Source: Actinomadura_E scrupuli
GTDB lineage: Bacteria; Actinomycetota; Actinomycetes; Streptosporangiales; Streptosporangiaceae
Direction of reading: 5' to 3'
Length of the DNA: 64,000 nt
Assembly (NCBI RefSeq): GCF_050971785.1
Contig: NZ_JBPCCU010000003.1
Location: 930,001 to 994,000, forward strand
Below, piece after piece: positions 48,687 through 57,762 of the stretch; the stretch's first letter is position 1; the number at the start of each line of letters is the position of its first letter. A program made the translations under genes and the position numbers. The notes under the pieces are model-generated. The model saw only the letters and a list, made by a program, of their open reading frames with translations. It was not told where the DNA came from and did no database searches.

Positions 48687-50285
48687 TCAGGCAAGTGCCA
48701 CCAGATCGGAAAACTCGTCACTCCAGATGTCTTCAACACCATCGGGCAGCAAAATCACTCTTTCCGGCTGCAGAGCGTCCACCGCACCCTCATCGTGGGT
48801 CACCAGGACGATGGCGCCGGCGTAGGTCCGCAGGGCCCGCAGGATCTCCTCCCTGCTGGCCGGATCGAGGTTGTTGGTGGGCTCGTCCAGGAGCAGGACG
48901 TTCGCGCTGGAGACGACCAGGGTGGCCAGCGCCAGCCGGGTCTTCTCGCCGCCGGAGAGCACCCCCGCGGGCTTGTCGACGTCGTCCCCGGAGAACAGGA
49001 AAGAGCCCAGGATCTTGCGTACTTCGACCTCGACCAGGTCGGGGGCCGCGGACCGCATGTTCTCCAGCACCGACCGGTCGTTGTCGAGCGTCTCGTGCTC
49101 CTGCGCGTAGTAGCCGAGGCGCAGTCCGTGGCCGGCGATCACCTTGCCGGTGTCGGCCTCGTCGACCCCGCCCAGAATGCGCAGCAGCGTGGTCTTGCCG
49201 GCCCCGTTGAGACCCAGGATCACGACCCTGCTGCCGCGGTCGATCGCGAGGTCGACATCTGTGAAGATCTCCAAGGAACCGTACGACTTCGACAAACCCT
49301 CCGCCGTGAGGGGGGTACGGCCGCAGGGAGCGGGCTCGGGAAAGCGGATTTTGGCGATCTTGTCGCCCTGCCGCTCGCCCTCCACCCCGGACAGCAGCTG
49401 CTCGGCCCGGCGCAGCATCTGCTGGGCCGCCTTCGCCTTGGTGGCCTTGGCCCGCATTTTGTCCGCCTGGGACTGCAGCTGGGAGGCCTGGCGGGTGGCG
49501 TTGGACAGCTCGCGCTTGCGCCGCCGCTCGTCGGTCTCCCGCTGGTCCAGGTACGGCTTCCAGCCGACGTTGTAGACGTCGATGACGCAGCGGTTGGCGT
49601 CCAGGTGGAACACCCGGTTGACCACCGCCTCGAGCAGCTCCACGTCGTGGCTGATGACGACCAGGCCGCCGCGGTGGGACTTGAGGAAGTCGCGCAGCCA
49701 GCCGATCGAGTCGGCGTCGAGGTGGTTGGTGGGCTCGTCCAGCAGGAGGGTGTCGGCGCCGGAGAACAGGATCCGGGCCAGCTCCACCCGGCGGCGCTGC
49801 CCTCCGGAGAGCGTCCGCAGCGGCTGGGTGAGGACCCGGTCCGGGAGCCCGAGGTTGGAGGAGATCTGCGCCGCCTCGGCCTCGGCCGCGTAGCCGCCGA
49901 GCACGTGCAGCCGGTCCTCCATGCGCCCGTACTTGCGCACCGCCTTGTCCCGCTCCTGGCCGGTCACGGTCGCCATGAGCTCCTCGGCCGCCCGCATCTC
50001 CCGCAGGACCTCGTCCAGCCCCCTGGCGGACAGGATGCGCTCACCCGCAGGCACCTCGAGGTCACCGACCCGGGCGTCCTGGGGCAGGTAGCCGACGGTG
50101 CCCGAACGGGTCACCGAACCGCCGGCCGGCAGCGCCTCGCCGGCCAGCACCTTGGTCAGCGTGGTCTTGCCGGCACCGTTGCGGCCGACGAGCCCCACCC
50201 GGTCGCCCGGGTTGACCCGGAAGGTGGTGCTCTCGATGAGCAGGCGTGAGCCGGCGCGCAGCTCGATGTCAGTGGCAGTGATCAC
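48687..50285 (-). CDS. ABC-F family ATPase (ribosome-associated)
   Basis: A 532-aa protein with two ABC domains and no membrane segments. The first half has Walker A GRNGAGKTT, signature LSGGQRRRVELARILF and Walker B TLLLDEPTNHLD. The linker (about residues 240-310) is highly charged, QLQSQADKMRAKATKAKAAQQMLRRAE, the P-site tRNA-interaction motif. The second half repeats GLNGAGKTT, LSGGEKTRLALATLV and VLLLDEPTNNLD. Such proteins free stalled ribosomes or confer antibiotic resistance. The GTG at 50285 gives the family's normal length; an upstream GTG at 50330 is not needed. The ribosome rescue factor acVLRF1 lies just upstream. Confidence 0.93.
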   Translation of the reverse strand: MITATDIELRAGSRLLIESTTFRVNPGDRVGLVGRNGAGKTTLTKVLAGEALPAGGSVTRSGTVGYLPQDARVGDLEVPAGERILSARGLDEVLREMRAAEELMATVTGQERDKAVRKYGRMEDRLHVLGGYAAEAEAAQISSNLGLPDRVLTQPLRTLSGGQRRRVELARILFSGADTLLLDEPTNHLDADSIGWLRDFLKSHRGGLVVISHDVELLEAVVNRVFHLDANRCVIDVYNVGWKPYLDQRETDERRRKRELSNATRQASQLQSQADKMRAKATKAKAAQQMLRRAEQLLSGVEGERQGDKIAKIRFPEPAPCGRTPLTAEGLSKSYGSLEIFTDVDLAIDRGSRVVILGLNGAGKTTLLRILGGVDEADTGKVIAGHGLRLGYYAQEHETLDNDRSVLENMRSAAPDLVEVEVRKILGSFLFSGDDVDKPAGVLSGGEKTRLALATLVVSSANVLLLDEPTNNLDPASREEILRALRTYAGAIVLVTHDEGAVDALQPERVILLPDGVEDIWSDEFSDLVALA

Positions 50286-50618
50286 AGCGTGGGGCTCCGC
50301 GTGGGAAGTGGTGGGACAGGCCGACGGCACGAAAGAGCGCGCCCGGTTCGCGTTCTACCGCGGCGGCGCGCGCTCAGATGACCTGTCAGCTCGGGAGCAT
50401 GCGGCCAGTCTACGGGACGGATGACACGCCCGGATTCACAGAACCCCTTGCCGGCCGGGCCTGCCCGGGTCTTCGCCACCGAGGTGACCGCCTGCGCGAA
50501 CCTGAGCGGCCCGTAGCGGGCCCGGCAGGGAACCGGGAGGACGGGCGCCCTGTCACGATCGTCGATCACCCCACGGGCCGCTCAGCGCCGGAGACGGCCG
50601 CCCGGCCGTGAACCCCGC
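50286..50618. other. 333-bp interval between acVLRF1 and ABC-F genes
   Basis: Both flanking genes run leftward. No gene is supported here. A short hairpin CCGGGC-CT-GCCCGG (50455-50468) could terminate the acVLRF1 transcript. The right part presumably contains the ABC-F promoter. I see no riboswitch-like or attenuator structure that I could defend. Confidence 0.5.
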
Positions 50619-51332
50619 TCAGGCCGGTGGTTCGTCGAGCCGGATCCGTACGCTCCGGAAGCTGCGGGGCGTCTCCCGGAGCACGGCCAGCCTGGGGTCC
50701 GGCACCGTCAGCACGGGCCCCGACGCCAGCGCGAACACGGGCCGCAGCCGGGGCTCGGCGCGCAGCTCGTCGAGCGCGCGGCGGTCCCCTCCCAGCACGA
50801 CCGCCTCCAGCCCGACCAGGTGGGGCTCCAGCACGCGCACGGCCGAGTTCGCGGCGTCCGCGAGCGCCTCCCGTACCTGGTTGCCGCGGCGCCGGGCGAA
50901 CCGGTGCTGCGACCAGCCGCCCGCGGCGCTGCGCCCGTGGACCGGCCGCGCGCCCACCTTGGAGGCGACCAGCCGCTCCCCGTCGAACACCCCGGCCGCG
51001 TGGCCGCCGAGCCGGACCAGCAGGACGCCGACCAGGCGGTCACGGCAGGCGTGCCCGGCGAGCGCCCGCACCGCCTCGCCCGCCTCGTCCGCCTCGCCCG
51101 CCGAACCGGCCGGGCCCGTCTCGCCCGGGGAGCGGGGGGCCAGCGGCGGGAAGGGCACGTGGCACTCCGCCGTGGCGGTGTCTGCCGCGGTGAACCGGAC
51201 GGTCCGCGGGCCGCGCGCGACGCCGGTCACCCCGCCGTGCCGCTCGCCGAAACCGGCCAGCCACCGGGCGATCCGCTCCGGCGCCACCTCCAGCCATCGC
51301 CCGCCGCCGCTCGCGGGCCACCCCTTGCTCAC
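50619..51332 (-). CDS. acVLRF1-type peptidyl-tRNA hydrolase/release factor
   Basis: A 237-aa member of the actinobacterial VLRF1 family, related to eukaryotic Vms1/ANKZF1, which releases nascent chains from stalled ribosomes. The eRF1-like core has GRSAAGGWSQHRFARRRGNQ, the conserved catalytic loop containing Gly-Gly, Trp-Ser-Gln and the basic helix. The N-terminus (RWLEVAPERIARWLAGFGERHGG) and LVGVLLVRLGGHAAGVFDGE are typical. It lies upstream of an ABC-F gene on the same strand, though 333 bp apart, so ribosome quality control is a plausible shared theme. Confidence 0.88.
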   Translation of the reverse strand: MSKGWPASGGGRWLEVAPERIARWLAGFGERHGGVTGVARGPRTVRFTAADTATAECHVPFPPLAPRSPGETGPAGSAGEADEAGEAVRALAGHACRDRLVGVLLVRLGGHAAGVFDGERLVASKVGARPVHGRSAAGGWSQHRFARRRGNQVREALADAANSAVRVLEPHLVGLEAVVLGGDRRALDELRAEPRLRPVFALASGPVLTVPDPRLAVLRETPRSFRSVRIRLDEPPA

Positions 51333-51477
51333 GCCCGCACCCTATGCGTCCCCCGCCGCGCTCCCCCGGCCCCCGGCGGCGGGCCCGCCCGGCCAGGCCC
51401 GCGTCCGGGCCGCGACTCGCAGGATCGGTGCCGCCGAATACGTTGATCTCGAGGTCGATCGGGGGAAGATGTGCCAC

Positions 51478-51873
51478 ATGTGGATCGCACCCGAGCGTCA
51501 CGGCCTCAGGCACTGGCTGGTGCCCGCCCTGGCCGCCTGCGTCGGCCTGGCCGTCGCGATCACCGCCGCCCTGCGCGGGCACACCTCGGCCGGGCTCATC
51601 GCCCTGGCGGTGCTGATCGGCTATGCCGCGCACCTGGCCTACCGCCGAGGAGAGGGCGGCCTGGCGATCAGTGAGTCGTTCGGCACCGGCCACCGGGCCC
51701 GCGGCCATCTCAAGGCCGCCGCCATGACCGGCGACGTGCTGATCGCGGCGATCGTCTGCGCAGTGATCATCCAGGTCCTGCGGAACGCGCCGATCGGCCC
51801 GTACGCCTGGCTCGCCGGCATCGCCGGCGTCACCTACGCGCTGTCGGTGACGGTGGCGGGCGGGGGCATGTAG
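51478..51873 (+). CDS. DUF3017 membrane protein
   Basis: A 131-aa protein with four hydrophobic segments: WLVPALAACVGLAVAITAAL, AGLIALAVLIGYAAHLAYRRG, GDVLIAAIVCAVIIQVLRN and AWLAGIAGVTYALSVTV. The DUF3017-like arrangement is typical of actinobacterial four-helix proteins. ATG 51478 has GGGGGAA about nine bases upstream; an ATG at 51469 lies on that site and is less likely. The function is unknown. It faces away from acVLRF1. Confidence 0.75.
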   Translation: MWIAPERHGLRHWLVPALAACVGLAVAITAALRGHTSAGLIALAVLIGYAAHLAYRRGEGGLAISESFGTGHRARGHLKAAAMTGDVLIAAIVCAVIIQVLRNAPIGPYAWLAGIAGVTYALSVTVAGGGM

Positions 51874-52014
51874 CGACCCCGGCGGGCCCGCGCCGAGCAC
51901 GCACCGCCACCCCTTGGCGGCGGACAGGTATCTGCCGTGCCACCAGGCCGAATAGTCGGTGAACATCTCCTCACATCCGGCGATTTCGTGCCGAACAGGA
52001 GAGACGATCGGCCG

Positions 52015-53196
52015 GTGTCCGTCACAGATGTTCTCCTCCCGGCCCGAGTGAGCTTCTGCCCGCTCGTCGACCTCGACACGGGCAGTGTCATCGCCGTGGA
52101 GACGCACCCGGGGACCGCCGGGGCGACGCCGCCGCCGCTCCGGCCGTCGCGTGAACTCGATCCTGCGACCGGGCCCCAGGCCCGCGTCGACCCCGCCGAG
52201 GACGACGTACGCCGTGCGCTGCGCGCCGCCCGCGCCACCACCGAGGCCGGCACCCAGCTGCCCCTCCAACTGCTCCTGCGCACCGAGACCCTGGCCCAGG
52301 GGCAGGTTCCGCTCACCATGCTGCACCAGGGCCTGCTCGACACCGGCCGCCGCCCGCAGGAGGTGCTCGTGTGCATGACGGGCGGCTTCGCCCCCGCCCA
52401 GCGCCCGGTGGTCTCGGCGGCGCTGCTCGGCCTGCGCCGCGCCGGCTACCTGATCGGTTTCGCCGGGTTCGGAACCGTGCACTCCCCGCTGGACCTGCTG
52501 GTGGACGGGGCCCCGTACCTGGTCAAGCTCGACCCCGAGCTGGCCCGCCACGCCGTCTCGGACCCCCGCAAGTCCACGCTCGTGGAGGCTCTCGTCGGGG
52601 TCGCCCACCGGCTCGGCACGCACGTGCTCGCGCCCGGGGTGGCCACCGAGGACCAGCTGGTCCATCTGCGCGCGCTCGGCGTGCGCATGATGCAGGGGCC
52701 ACTGCTGGCCGGCGACGACTGGCGGCCCGGCATGCGGGTCACCGTCCCGGTCCTGGTGGAACGGGCGGGCCCCTCCGCCGCGTCGCACCGCGACCAGGAC
52801 CTCGGCCGGAGAGTGTCGGAGTTCACCATGCCCGCGGTGACGATGGAGCTGACGGCGACCGCCGACCAGGTCCTCAACGCGCTCAACGACACGCCCGGCG
52901 CCACCAGCGTCGTCCTGGTCGACGAGCAGCAGCGCCCCCGGTTCACGGTGGACCGCACCCGGTTCCTGCTGAGGATCTCGGGCGCGTACGGGCACGCGCT
53001 GCACGCGCACAAGCCCGCCTCCCGGTTGGCGGACGCGCCCCGGCTGGTGCCCAAGACGGTCCCGGCCATCGCCGCGCTGCGGGCGGCCGGCAAGGAGAGC
53101 GAGCGGGTCTACGACGACCTGGTGGTCATCGACGAGATCGGCCGCTGCCTGGGCATCGTCAGGGTCGGCGACCTCATCCGGTCGCTGTCGCCCTGA
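52015..53196 (+). CDS. Degenerate EAL-domain protein with CBS-like C-terminus
   Basis: A 393-aa protein. The EAL-like region is recognisable by GYLIGFAGFGTVHSPLDLLVDGAPYLVKLDPELAR and VAHRLGTHVLAPGVATEDQLVHLRALGVRMMQGPLLAGD, mirroring ...EGVET.EQ...L..LG....QG of c-di-GMP phosphodiesterases. The EAL signature and several metal ligands are missing (IAVETHPG at the EAL position). A C-terminal segment (VLNALNDTPGATSVVLVDEQQRPRFTVDR) resembles a CBS/GGDEF-associated module. It is probably catalytically inactive, a c-di-GMP-binding or signalling protein. GTG 52015 is tentative. Confidence 0.75.
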   Translation: MSVTDVLLPARVSFCPLVDLDTGSVIAVETHPGTAGATPPPLRPSRELDPATGPQARVDPAEDDVRRALRAARATTEAGTQLPLQLLLRTETLAQGQVPLTMLHQGLLDTGRRPQEVLVCMTGGFAPAQRPVVSAALLGLRRAGYLIGFAGFGTVHSPLDLLVDGAPYLVKLDPELARHAVSDPRKSTLVEALVGVAHRLGTHVLAPGVATEDQLVHLRALGVRMMQGPLLAGDDWRPGMRVTVPVLVERAGPSAASHRDQDLGRRVSEFTMPAVTMELTATADQVLNALNDTPGATSVVLVDEQQRPRFTVDRTRFLLRISGAYGHALHAHKPASRLADAPRLVPKTVPAIAALRAAGKESERVYDDLVVIDEIGRCLGIVRVGDLIRSLSP

Positions 53197-53212
53197 GCCG
53201 TCCCGGAGACGC

Positions 53213-53242
53213 GTGCGCCCCCACCCTCCGGTGGGGGCGCAC
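53213..53242. terminator. 13-bp perfect hairpin with 4-nt loop
   Basis: GTGCGCCCCCACC (53213-53225) and its exact complement (53230-53242) enclose CTCC. It lies between the convergent EAL-like gene and the last suf gene, and is a clear bidirectional terminator. Confidence 0.85.
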
Positions 53243-53280
53243 GGTACACGCGTACGGCGAGGCGACCGGGGTGACCGGCC

Positions 53281-53682
53281 CTAGACGTTGAAGCCGAGGG
53301 CGCGCAGCTGCTCGCGGCCCTCGTCGGTGATCTTGTCCGGGCCCCACGGCGGCATCCAGACCCAGTTGATCTTGACGTCGTCGACCAGGTCGGCCAGGGC
53401 GCTGTGCGCCTGGTCCTCGATCACGTCGGTGAGCGGGCACGCCGCACTGGTCAGCGTCATGTCCAGGACGGCGACGCCGTCGGCGACGGTGATCCCGTAG
53501 ATCAGCCCCAGGTCGACGACGTTGATCCCGAGCTCGGGGTCGACGACGTCCTTCAGGGCCTCGAGGATCTCCTCGTCGGGCACGGTGCCGGTGGCGACCG
53601 CGGCGGAGTCCAGCGCGGCGGCCTCCGGGGCCGGCGCGGCCTCCGGTGCGGCGGCGTGGGTGTCGTGCACGGTCTCACTCAT
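53281..53682 (-). CDS. sufT: SufT/PaaD-like iron-sulfur assembly factor (DUF59)
   Basis: A 133-aa MIP18/DUF59 protein with DVVDPELGINVVDLGLIY, the reactive cysteine in TSAACPLTDVIEDQ, and VWMPPWGPDKITDEGREQLRALGF. An Ala-rich N-terminal extension of about 35 aa precedes it. The protein helps mature Fe-S proteins after Suf assembly. It is the last gene of the suf operon; its start overlaps sufU by 8 bp, and a strong hairpin ends the transcript 39 bp downstream. Confidence 0.9.
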   Translation of the reverse strand: MSETVHDTHAAAPEAAPAPEAAALDSAAVATGTVPDEEILEALKDVVDPELGINVVDLGLIYGITVADGVAVLDMTLTSAACPLTDVIEDQAHSALADLVDDVKINWVWMPPWGPDKITDEGREQLRALGFNV

Positions 53683-54130
53683 GGCTCTCCAAAGCGCGGG
53701 AAGTCGCGTCCTTCCAGGCCATCCAGCCGAGCAGGGCGCACTTGATACGGGCGGGGTACTTCGATACGCCGGTGAAGGCGACGGCGTCCTCGAGCAGGTC
53801 CTCGTCCGGCTCGAGCGCACCACGTGACTGCATCAGCGCGAGGAACTCGTCGCCGACCGCCATGGCCTCCTTGACCGTCCGGCCGATGACCAGATCGCTC
53901 ATCACCGAGGCGCTCGCCTGGCTGATGGAGCACCCCATCGAGTCGTAGGACACGTCGGTGACGGTGGCGCCGTCGTCGGAGCCCTCCAGCCGTACCCGGA
54001 GCGTCACCTCGTCACCGCAGGTGGGGTTGATGTGGTGCACCTCGGTGTCGTACGGCTCCCGCAACCCCTTGTGGTGGGGGTTGCGGTAGTGATCCAGGAT
54101 GATCTCCTGGTACATCGACTCGAGCTGCAT
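53675..54130 (-). CDS. sufU: SufU sulfurtransferase/scaffold
   Basis: A 151-aa SufU. It has YQEIILDHYRNPHHKG, the zinc/sulfur-accepting cysteines in NPTCGDEVTLR, SMGCSISQASASVMSDL and YPARIKCALLGWMAWK. It receives the persulfide from SufS and passes it to SufB, and zinc bound by the three cysteines and an Asp is a family feature. It lies 40 bp after sufS and overlaps sufT by 8 bp. Confidence 0.95.
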   Translation of the reverse strand: MQLESMYQEIILDHYRNPHHKGLREPYDTEVHHINPTCGDEVTLRVRLEGSDDGATVTDVSYDSMGCSISQASASVMSDLVIGRTVKEAMAVGDEFLALMQSRGALEPDEDLLEDAVAFTGVSKYPARIKCALLGWMAWKDATSRALESHE

Positions 54131-54170
54131 GGGCCCTTCCTCTGGTGGAGGTTCTACTCAATGCCGAACG

Positions 54171-55475
54171 TCAGACGGTACGGAAGAATTTCTGGGCTTC
54201 GCGTACCCCGTCGGCGAGGGCGTCGAGATCCTCGAGGGTGTTGTAGACGTACAGGGAGGCCCGGGTGGTCGCCGGCACCCCGAAACGGCGGCACAGCGGC
54301 CAGGCGCAGTGGTGCCCGACCCGCACCGCGATGCCGAGGTCGTCGAGCACCTGTCCCACGTCGTGCGGGTGGATGTCCTCGACGGCGAACGACAGGGTGC
54401 CGCCGCGCGCCTCGGCGGTGACCGGGCCGATGATCCGGACCCCGGGGTTCTCCGCCAGGCGCCCGAGTCCGTACTCGGTCAGGGCGTGCTCGTGCGCGGC
54501 CACCCGGTCCATGCCCAGCTCGGTGAGGTAGTCGCAGGCCGCGGCCAGGCCCACGGCCTGCGCGGTCATCGGCACCCCCGCCTCGAACCGCTGGGGCGGC
54601 GGCATGAACGTGGACTGTTCCATGTGCACGAGCTCGATCATCGACCCGCCGGTGAGGAACGGCGGCATGGTCTCGAGCAGCTCGCGACGGCCCCACAGCA
54701 CGCCGATGCCGGACGGGCCGAGCATCTTGTGGCCGGAGAACGCGAGGAAGTCGACGTCCAGCGTGGCCACGTCCACCGGCTGGTGCGGCACCGACTGGGC
54801 GGCGTCCAGGAGCACCAGGGCGCCGAACCGGTGGGCCCGCTCGGTGATCGCCTCCATCGGGTTGACCGTGCCCAGCACGTTGGACTGGTGGGTCAGCGCG
54901 ACGATCTTGGTGCGCTCGTTGAGCAGCGTGTCCAGCTCGGACAGGTCCAGCCGGCCGTCGTCGGTGATCCCGAACCAGCGCAGCGTGGCGCCGGTCCGCA
55001 GGCACAGCTGCTGCCACGGCACCAGGTTGGCGTGGTGCTCCATCTCGCTGACGAGCACCTCGTCACCGGGGCCCACGACGAACCGGGCCGCCTCGGGGCC
55101 GGCGGTCGCCGCGTTGCTCAGCGCGTAGGCGACGAGGTTGATCGACTCGGTGGTGTTCTTGGTGAAGACCACCTCGCCCGGGTCCGCGCCGATGAACCGC
55201 GCCACGGTGGCCCGGGCGTCCTCGAAGGCGTCGGTGGCCTCCTCGGCGAGCTGGTGCGCGCCCCGGTGCACGGCGGCGTTGCGGACCTCGTAGAACTCGC
55301 GCTCGGCGTCCAGCACCTGGCGGGGCTTCTGCGAGGTCGCCCCGGAGTCGAGGTAGACCAGCGGGCGCCCGCCCCGGACGGTACGGGACAGCAGCGGGAA
55401 GTCCTTCTTGAGCTCCTCGGGAAGAAGAGCGCTGAGCGGGCCACCGTCCAGGGGCCGGCCGACAACAGAGGTCAC
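54171..55475 (-). CDS. sufS: Cysteine desulfurase SufS
   Basis: A 434-aa class II cysteine desulfurase using PLP. The PLP lysine is in AFSGHKMLGPSGIGVL, with YLDSGATSQKP near the start. The catalytic cysteine is in the loop RVGHHCAWPLCRRFG, and TRASLYVYNT follows. It supplies persulfide sulfur for Fe-S clusters. Its start overlaps sufC by 4 bp. No mutations of key residues are seen. Confidence 0.96.
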   Translation of the reverse strand: MTSVVGRPLDGGPLSALLPEELKKDFPLLSRTVRGGRPLVYLDSGATSQKPRQVLDAEREFYEVRNAAVHRGAHQLAEEATDAFEDARATVARFIGADPGEVVFTKNTTESINLVAYALSNAATAGPEAARFVVGPGDEVLVSEMEHHANLVPWQQLCLRTGATLRWFGITDDGRLDLSELDTLLNERTKIVALTHQSNVLGTVNPMEAITERAHRFGALVLLDAAQSVPHQPVDVATLDVDFLAFSGHKMLGPSGIGVLWGRRELLETMPPFLTGGSMIELVHMEQSTFMPPPQRFEAGVPMTAQAVGLAAACDYLTELGMDRVAAHEHALTEYGLGRLAENPGVRIIGPVTAEARGGTLSFAVEDIHPHDVGQVLDDLGIAVRVGHHCAWPLCRRFGVPATTRASLYVYNTLEDLDALADGVREAQKFFRTV

Positions 55476-56239
55476 TGCGATGCGCCTGCCTTCGTGAACT
55501 TCTCGTACCCCTCGTTCTCCAGCAGATCGGCGAGCTCGGAGCCGCCCTCCGCCACGATGCGGCCGGCCGCGAAGACGTGCACGAAGTCCGGCTTCACGTA
55601 GCGCAGGATGCGGGTGTAGTGAGTGATCAGCAGCACCCCGGTGTCACCCGCCGAGCCGAACCGGTTGACGCCCTCGGAGACGACCTTCAGCGCGTCGACG
55701 TCCAGACCGGAGTCGGTCTCGTCGAGCACCGCGATCTTGGGTTTGAGCAGTTCGAGCTGGAGGATCTCGTGGCGCTTCTTCTCGCCACCGGAGAAGCCCT
55801 CGTTGAGGTTGCGCTGGGCGAAGGCGGGGTCGATCTGCAGCTGCGACATCGCCCCCTTCATCTCCTTGGCGAAGTCCCGCAGCTTGGGAGCCTCTCCCCG
55901 GACGGCCGTCATGGCGGTGCGCAGGAAGTTCGACACCGACACCCCCGGGACCTCCACGGGGTACTGCATCGCGAGGAACAGCCCGGCCCGGGCCCGCTCG
56001 TCGACGCTCATCGCGAGGACGTCCTCGCCGTCGAGCGTGACCGAACCGCTGGTCACGGTGTACTTCGGGTGACCGGCGATCGCGTAGGCGAGCGTGGACT
56101 TGCCGGAGCCGTTGGGCCCCATCAGCGCGTGGGTCTCGCCGGCCCGGACGGTGAGGTCGACGCCGCGCAGGATCTCCTTGGCGCCGTCGGTGCCGCCGTC
56201 GACGGAGACGTGCAGGTCGCGGATCTCAAGCGTGGCCAT
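55472..56239 (-). CDS. sufC: SufC ATPase
   Basis: A 255-aa ABC-type ATPase of the Fe-S scaffold. It has Walker A GPNGSGKST, the Q-loop FLAMQYPVEVPGV, signature FSGGEKKRHEILQL and Walker B AVLDETDSGLDVDAL. It binds SufB and SufD and opens the complex for cluster assembly. The Rieske ferredoxin ends immediately upstream with no gap. It overlaps sufS by 4 bp. Confidence 0.96.
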   Translation of the reverse strand: MATLEIRDLHVSVDGGTDGAKEILRGVDLTVRAGETHALMGPNGSGKSTLAYAIAGHPKYTVTSGSVTLDGEDVLAMSVDERARAGLFLAMQYPVEVPGVSVSNFLRTAMTAVRGEAPKLRDFAKEMKGAMSQLQIDPAFAQRNLNEGFSGGEKKRHEILQLELLKPKIAVLDETDSGLDVDALKVVSEGVNRFGSAGDTGVLLITHYTRILRYVKPDFVHVFAAGRIVAEGGSELADLLENEGYEKFTKAGASQ

Positions 56240-56611
56240 CTATGACTCCCTGAACTCGGACGGGGGTGTGAGCGAGACGTACACCGTGTCGTCCTCGATC
56301 TTCACTCGGTAGGTGGGCACCGGCTGGGTGGCCGGCGGGTTGGTGGGCTTGCCGGTCCGCAGGTCGAAGCAGGACCCGTGCAGCCAGCACTCGATGGTGT
56401 GGTCGAAGATCTCGCCCTCGGAGAGCGGGACCTCCGCGTGCGAGCAGACGTCGCGGAGCGCGAACACCTCGTCGCCGGTGCGGACCAGCGCGACCGGGGT
56501 GTCGCCGATCTCCACGCCGAGGGCGCCCTCGTCGGGGACCTCGCTGAGCGGGCAGGCCTCGACGAAGTCGTCCTGGGCGGCCGTCTCCCCGTGCCCGGTG
56601 TCCCGGCTCAT
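56240..56611 (-). CDS. Rieske-type ferredoxin in the suf operon
   Basis: A 123-aa single-domain Rieske [2Fe-2S] ferredoxin of the non-haem oxygenase type: CSHAEVPLSEGEIFDHTIECWLHGSCFDL contains both Cys-x-His and Cys-x2-His ligand pairs, and the tail TQPVPTYRVKIEDDTVYVSL is typical. Its position between sufD (4-bp overlap) and sufC (no gap) is conserved in actinobacteria. It may donate electrons for cluster assembly or serve as a client. The precise role is not settled. Confidence 0.92.
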   Translation of the reverse strand: MSRDTGHGETAAQDDFVEACPLSEVPDEGALGVEIGDTPVALVRTGDEVFALRDVCSHAEVPLSEGEIFDHTIECWLHGSCFDLRTGKPTNPPATQPVPTYRVKIEDDTVYVSLTPPSEFRES

Positions 56612-57762
56612 CGGACCCGCTCCTGCTCCAGCCCCTTGCCCTTGTCCAGCTCGGCCTCCACGGCGGCCTCGACCTGCTCGCGGATCTCCGGGACCTCGAT
56701 GCGCTCGATGAGCTGGCCGAGGAAGCCGCGCACGACCATGCGCCGTGCCTGGTCATAGGGGATGCCGCGGGCCTGCAGATAGAAGGTGTGCTCGTCGTCC
56801 AGCCGGCCGCTGGTGCTGGCGTGCCCGGCGCCCTGGATCTCCCCGGTGAGGATCTCCAGGTTGGGCACGGAGTCGACGCGGGTGCCGTCGCTCAGCACCA
56901 GGTTGCGGTTGAGCTCGTAGGTGTCGGTGCCCTCGGCCTCGGCGCGGATCAGCACGTCGCCGATCCAGACCGCGTGGGCGTCCTGGCCCTGCAGGGCACC
57001 GCGGTAGTCGACCCGGCTGCGGCAGTTGGGCAGCTGGTGGTCCACGAACAGCCGGTGCTCCAGGTGCTGGCCGGCGTCGGTGAAGTACACGCCGTACAGC
57101 TCGGCGTTGCCGCCCGGGCCGGCGTAGGAGATCGAGGGGACGATCCGGACCAGGTCGCCGCCGAGGGTGATGGTGTAGCTGGTGAAGGTGGCGTCCTTGG
57201 CCAGGCGGGCGTGGTGGTGGGTGAGATGCACGCTGTCGTCGGCCCAGTTCTGCAGGCTGATCACCGACAGCGAGGCGCCCTCGCCGACGGCGAACTCGAC
57301 GTTGCCGGCGTACGTCGCCGAACCGGCGTGGTCGAGCACCACCGTGGCCTGGGCCAGCGGCTCGACGATCACGGTGATGTGGCCGTACACGGCCCCGCTC
57401 GCGTCCTCGCCGCGCAGCCGCAGCACGGTCGGCGCGGAGGCGATGGCCTCCTGCGGCACCGTGACCACGGTCGCCTCGGTGAAGGAGGAGTACGCCTGCG
57501 CGCTGACCCGGTCGGCCGGGACGTAGGACCGGCCGATCCGGGGGTCCTCACGGCCGACGGTCTCCACCGTCACCTCGGGCGCGGCGTCGGCCTCCACCAG
57601 CAGCTTGCCGTCCGGCGAGGCCTTCCCGTCGTGCAGGCCGCGCAGGCGGCGCAGCGGGGTGAACCGCCACTCCTCCTCGCGGCCGGTCGGCACCACGAAG
57701 TCCGCGACGTCGTACGACGCGTGCTCGTGCAGCGTCGACAGCGGCTTGACATCGAGCCCCAT
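56608..57762 (-). CDS. sufD: SufD scaffold protein
   Basis: A 384-aa SufD. It begins with a helix-rich N-terminus (EEEWRFTPLRRLRGL) and continues into the beta-helix with VTLNG-like strands such as LYGVYFTDAGQHLEHRLFVDHQLPNCRSRVDYRGALQGQ. The C-terminal motif is EILTGEIQGAGHASTSGRLDDEHTFYLQARGIPYDQARRMVVRGFL, carrying the conserved His region. With SufB and SufC it forms the scaffold. It shares one base with sufB and overlaps the Rieske gene by 4 bp. Confidence 0.96.
   Translation of the reverse strand: MGLDVKPLSTLHEHASYDVADFVVPTGREEEWRFTPLRRLRGLHDGKASPDGKLLVEADAAPEVTVETVGREDPRIGRSYVPADRVSAQAYSSFTEATVVTVPQEAIASAPTVLRLRGEDASGAVYGHITVIVEPLAQATVVLDHAGSATYAGNVEFAVGEGASLSVISLQNWADDSVHLTHHHARLAKDATFTSYTITLGGDLVRIVPSISYAGPGGNAELYGVYFTDAGQHLEHRLFVDHQLPNCRSRVDYRGALQGQDAHAVWIGDVLIRAEAEGTDTYELNRNLVLSDGTRVDSVPNLEILTGEIQGAGHASTSGRLDDEHTFYLQARGIPYDQARRMVVRGFLGQLIERIEVPEIREQVEAAVEAELDKGKGLEQERVR

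Noticed and set aside
50282..50569. 95-codon minus-strand frame in the gap before the ABC-F gene
   Set aside because: Arg/Pro/Ala-rich, no ribosome binding site, no motif and overlapping the ABC-F start; treated as non-coding.
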